DNA of 6,597 nt, from assembly GCA_002690755.1 (NCBI GenBank), contig NZFT01000059.1, positions 727-7,323 on the forward strand, in the 5' to 3' direction. Source of the stretch: Phycisphaerae bacterium. Lineage in GTDB: Bacteria; Planctomycetota; Phycisphaerae; Phycisphaerales; SM1A02. Made by a program: the position numbers and the translations under genes. Shown here in pieces: positions 5,113 through 6,597 of the stretch. Position 1 is the stretch's first letter; each line of letters begins with the position of its first letter. Below the pieces are notes generated by a model. That model worked only from the letters and a program-made list of their open reading frames with translations. It was not told where the DNA came from and did not search any database.

Positions 5113-6369
5113 ATGTCAGAACCTCTCCTGGTCATCACGCGCGAGTATCCGTTCGGCGTCGGCGAGTCCTTCGTCGCGGAAGAACTGCGTCGGCTCCGCC
5201 GGCACGGGCGAGTCACGGTGGTGCCGGCCTTCCGAACGGAATCGCCTCCTCGCGAACTGCCCGAGGGGGTCGAGATCGATCTGGGCCTCGCCGACCGTGG
5301 TCTCTGGCGGGGTCAAGGCTTCGGTGTGGTGATCCCGATCCTTCGTGCGACGTTTTCGGAATTCCTGCGTTTTCCGACGCGACTGCTCCGGCCGAGAGCG
5401 CTGCTGCGTCTGCTGGGCTATTCGCTTCGTGGCGGGCGGGTCATGGGCTGGTGGCGTTCGCGTGAAGGGGAGGGCAAGGCCCGCGAGAGGGTGCTCTGCT
5501 ACTGGTCGAATGCCGAAGCCTTCGGACTCGCCCTGTGCTCGATCGCCGGTAGAGGCCCGATCCTTGCATGCAGGGCACACGGGTTCGACGTCTACGAGAC
5601 TCGTGCGGCGGGGCGATATCTGCCGTTCCGCGATGTGATCGCTTCCGGAAGCGAGCGACTTCTCCCAGTCTCCGAGGATGCGGCCCGGACGCTTCGAGCA
5701 AGACATCCCGACGCGGCGGAGCGTGTGAGGACGGCGCGGCTGGGAGTATGCGAGCCCGTGGAGGCGCGTCTCGCACCGCAGCCGGGTGGAACGGACCGTC
5801 TGTTGATCAGCTGCTCGAGCGACGATCCGGTGAAACGACTCGGGCTGCTCGCAAGCGTCGTCCTGCAGGTCGCCCGCGACGCGCCGGCACACGAATGGCG
5901 ATGGGTACACCTCGGCGATCCACCCACCGCCCATCTCGATGCGCTCTCGCCCGTGCCCTCCAATCTGAAGATCGAGACGCCCGGGCAGGTGCCGGCGGCG
6001 GAGGTCATCCGGACGATGATGTCCCGCCGCCCGCTCGTCTTCGTCAACATGTCATCGTCCGAGGGCGTGCCCGTGTCGGTGATGGAGGCGCTCGCCTGTG
6101 GAATCCCGGTCGTCGCCACGTCGGTGGGAGGGACGCCCGAGCTCGTCGACGACGAGGTTGGAGGACTGGTTCCCGTATCCGTGGATGCGCGCGACGCCGC
6201 GCGCGTGATCCGCGATGTCGCCGATCGGTCTCCCACGCTCCGCGAATCCGCACGACGCCGGTGGCTCGAACGGGCCAGCGACGCGATGGCGGAGCACGCG
6301 CTGATCGAGGGGCTCGGACCGAAGTTCGCGTCGCCGCCATCGGCCGAGATCGTCGGAAGCGAGACATGA
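5113..6369 (+). CDS. GT4 (GT-B fold) glycosyltransferase of a polysaccharide cluster
   Basis: The product has 418 residues. LLVITREYPFGVGESFVAEE (5-24) is the N-terminal acceptor-domain opening, where YPFG..E(S/T)F is common in glycan-cluster GT4 enzymes. RAHGFDVYE (154-162) and LLPVSEDA (183-190) follow. The C-terminal domain has ISCSSDDPVKRLGLLASVV (232-250), with K241 as the expected donor-phosphate contact, and the full EX7E motif with E317 and E325 in SSSEGVPVSVMEALACG (314-330). VVATSVGGTPELV (333-345) completes the site. It would transfer a sugar from a nucleotide donor to a lipid-linked intermediate in the cytoplasm. The ATG at 5113 is the first possible start: a stop lies in frame at 5041-5043 with no ATG, GTG or TTG between, although no clear Shine-Dalgarno is present. 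It is transcribed away from the minus-strand operon and is a different GT4 subgroup from the gene at 3750-4991. Sugar specificity is unknown. Confidence 0.92.
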   Translation: MSEPLLVITREYPFGVGESFVAEELRRLRRHGRVTVVPAFRTESPPRELPEGVEIDLGLADRGLWRGQGFGVVIPILRATFSEFLRFPTRLLRPRALLRLLGYSLRGGRVMGWWRSREGEGKARERVLCYWSNAEAFGLALCSIAGRGPILACRAHGFDVYETRAAGRYLPFRDVIASGSERLLPVSEDAARTLRARHPDAAERVRTARLGVCEPVEARLAPQPGGTDRLLISCSSDDPVKRLGLLASVVLQVARDAPAHEWRWVHLGDPPTAHLDALSPVPSNLKIETPGQVPAAEVIRTMMSRRPLVFVNMSSSEGVPVSVMEALACGIPVVATSVGGTPELVDDEVGGLVPVSVDARDAARVIRDVADRSPTLRESARRRWLERASDAMAEHALIEGLGPKFASPPSAEIVGSET

Positions 6370-6370
6370 T

Positions 6371-6413
6371 CGGTTCGCGGCGCGGGTCGTCGAGAAAGAC
6401 CGCGTCGGAACCG
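6371..6413 (+). terminator. Candidate hairpin just after the GT4 stop codon
   Basis: CGGTTC (6371-6376) pairs with GAACCG (6408-6413), and CGCGGGTC (6381-6388) pairs with GACCGCG (6398-6404) with one bulged G. The two stems are separated by a small internal loop, and a 9-base apical loop closes the structure. It begins one base after the TGA. No T-run follows, so a classic intrinsic terminator is doubtful. A 3'-end stabilising or Rho-assisted structure is possible. Confidence 0.35.
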
Positions 6414-6436
6414 TTCCCATCCGGGACCGGGGTCCG

Positions 6437-6464
6437 CTCGACGGTCGGCCCGGGTGCCGTCGAG
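6437..6464. repeat. Inverted repeat with 8-bp arms
   Basis: CTCGACGG (6437-6444) and CCGTCGAG (6457-6464) are exact reverse complements around 12 bases. The repeat lies in the 150-base gap after the plus-strand glycosyltransferase and ends 55 bases before the next likely start. It could be a transcriptional end signal or a regulatory half-site pair for the downstream gene. The GC-rich background makes chance formation possible. Confidence 0.35.
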
Positions 6465-6519
6465 ATGCGGTTACCCTCTGCCTACCAAGGATTCGGGTCG
6501 CGGCTGCTTGCCGAAAGGG

Positions 6520-6597
6520 ATGATGTTGGTCGAGTCGACTGAGGATCAAGCCGAGCCGGCCCTGGCGGATCGTGGGAGTCCGGGAGACCCTCCCGGC
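6520..6597 (+). CDS. Probable N-terminus of another gene (partial, runs off the right edge)
   Basis: An open frame of 26 codons reaches the window end with peptide MMLVESTEDQAEPALADRGS followed by a Pro/Gly-rich stretch. AAAGGG lies at 6514-6519. It directly abuts the first of three consecutive possible starts, ATG, ATG and TTG (6520, 6523, 6526), and only the TTG has a comfortable 6-base spacing. The polar, low-complexity start resembles the flexible cytoplasmic leader of many membrane or glycan-assembly proteins, but no domain is visible and no function can be assigned. Its position suggests it continues the plus-strand glycan genes. Confidence 0.4.
   Translation, partial: MMLVESTEDQAEPALADRGSPGDPPG

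Noticed and set aside
4992..5216. Upstream extension of the WbuB-like glycosyltransferase to an earlier ATG
   Set aside because: The added 75 residues lack domain features and would overlap the start of the divergent gene. The family N-terminus begins exactly at the ATG complementary to 4989-4991.
3474..5465. Long plus-strand open frame of 663 codons
   Set aside because: It lies antisense to the methyltransferase and WbuB-like genes and runs into the plus-strand GT4 in another frame. The translation is Arg/Gly/Pro-rich with no motifs, typical of GC-rich antisense shadows.
6472..6477. TACCCT as a -10 element for the last partial gene
   Set aside because: Only three of six bases match the consensus and there is no -35 at suitable spacing, so it is not listed as a promoter.
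6481..6515. Possible sigma-54-type site around the CTTGCC at 6507-6512
   Set aside because: The TGGC half of the consensus is absent at the required spacing.
5568..6542. Plus-strand open frame of 324 codons overlapping the second GT4
   Set aside because: It is in a different frame inside the well-supported GT4 and is Arg/Gly-rich without recognisable motifs.

Overview
The window is a GC-rich (about two-thirds G+C by eye) stretch of a bacterial cell-surface polysaccharide or glycoconjugate locus. There are no RNA genes, mobile elements or CRISPR arrays. The strong Shine-Dalgarno sequences, GC-rich codon use and Wlb/Wbp-like sugar-nucleotide genes suggest a Gram-negative-type bacterium. Phycisphaera-like Planctomycetota or another high-GC lineage would fit, but nothing here fixes the taxonomy.

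Layout. Six genes run leftward on the minus strand, in transcription order: a WbuB-like GT4 glycosyltransferase (3750-4991), a class I SAM methyltransferase (3049-3750), a monotopic phosphoglycosyl transferase of the bacterial sugar transferase family (2420-3052), a DegT/DnrJ/EryC1 PLP aminotransferase (1227-2423), a Gfo/Idh/MocA NAD(P)-dependent sugar-nucleotide dehydrogenase (77-1141), and the first 20 codons of a WbpD/WlbB-like N-acyltransferase (1-62, cut by the window edge). The first four overlap stop-to-start (TGATG, ATGA, ATGA). An 85-base gap with a GC-rich hairpin then precedes the dehydrogenase, which starts at a TTG behind a strong AAGGAG. A 14-base gap separates the last two genes. 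Diverging from this operon, across a 121-base intergenic region with a perfect 7-bp-arm palindrome, is a second, different GT4 glycosyltransferase on the plus strand (5113-6369). After it come two inverted repeats and what looks like the start of another plus-strand gene (6520 to the end).

How the genes work together (inference). The dehydrogenase, aminotransferase and acyltransferase form the classic three-step block that converts a UDP-N-acetylhexosamine derivative, most likely UDP-GlcNAcA, into a diacylamino sugar. The phosphoglycosyl transferase would load such a sugar phosphate onto undecaprenyl phosphate. The two GT4 enzymes would then extend the lipid-linked glycan, and the methyltransferase may decorate or cap it. 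The UDP-GlcNAc 6-dehydrogenase, flippase, polymerase and export genes expected for a full pathway are not in the window. The aminotransferase looks more like ArnB/PseC than WbpE, so the position of the amino group is uncertain.
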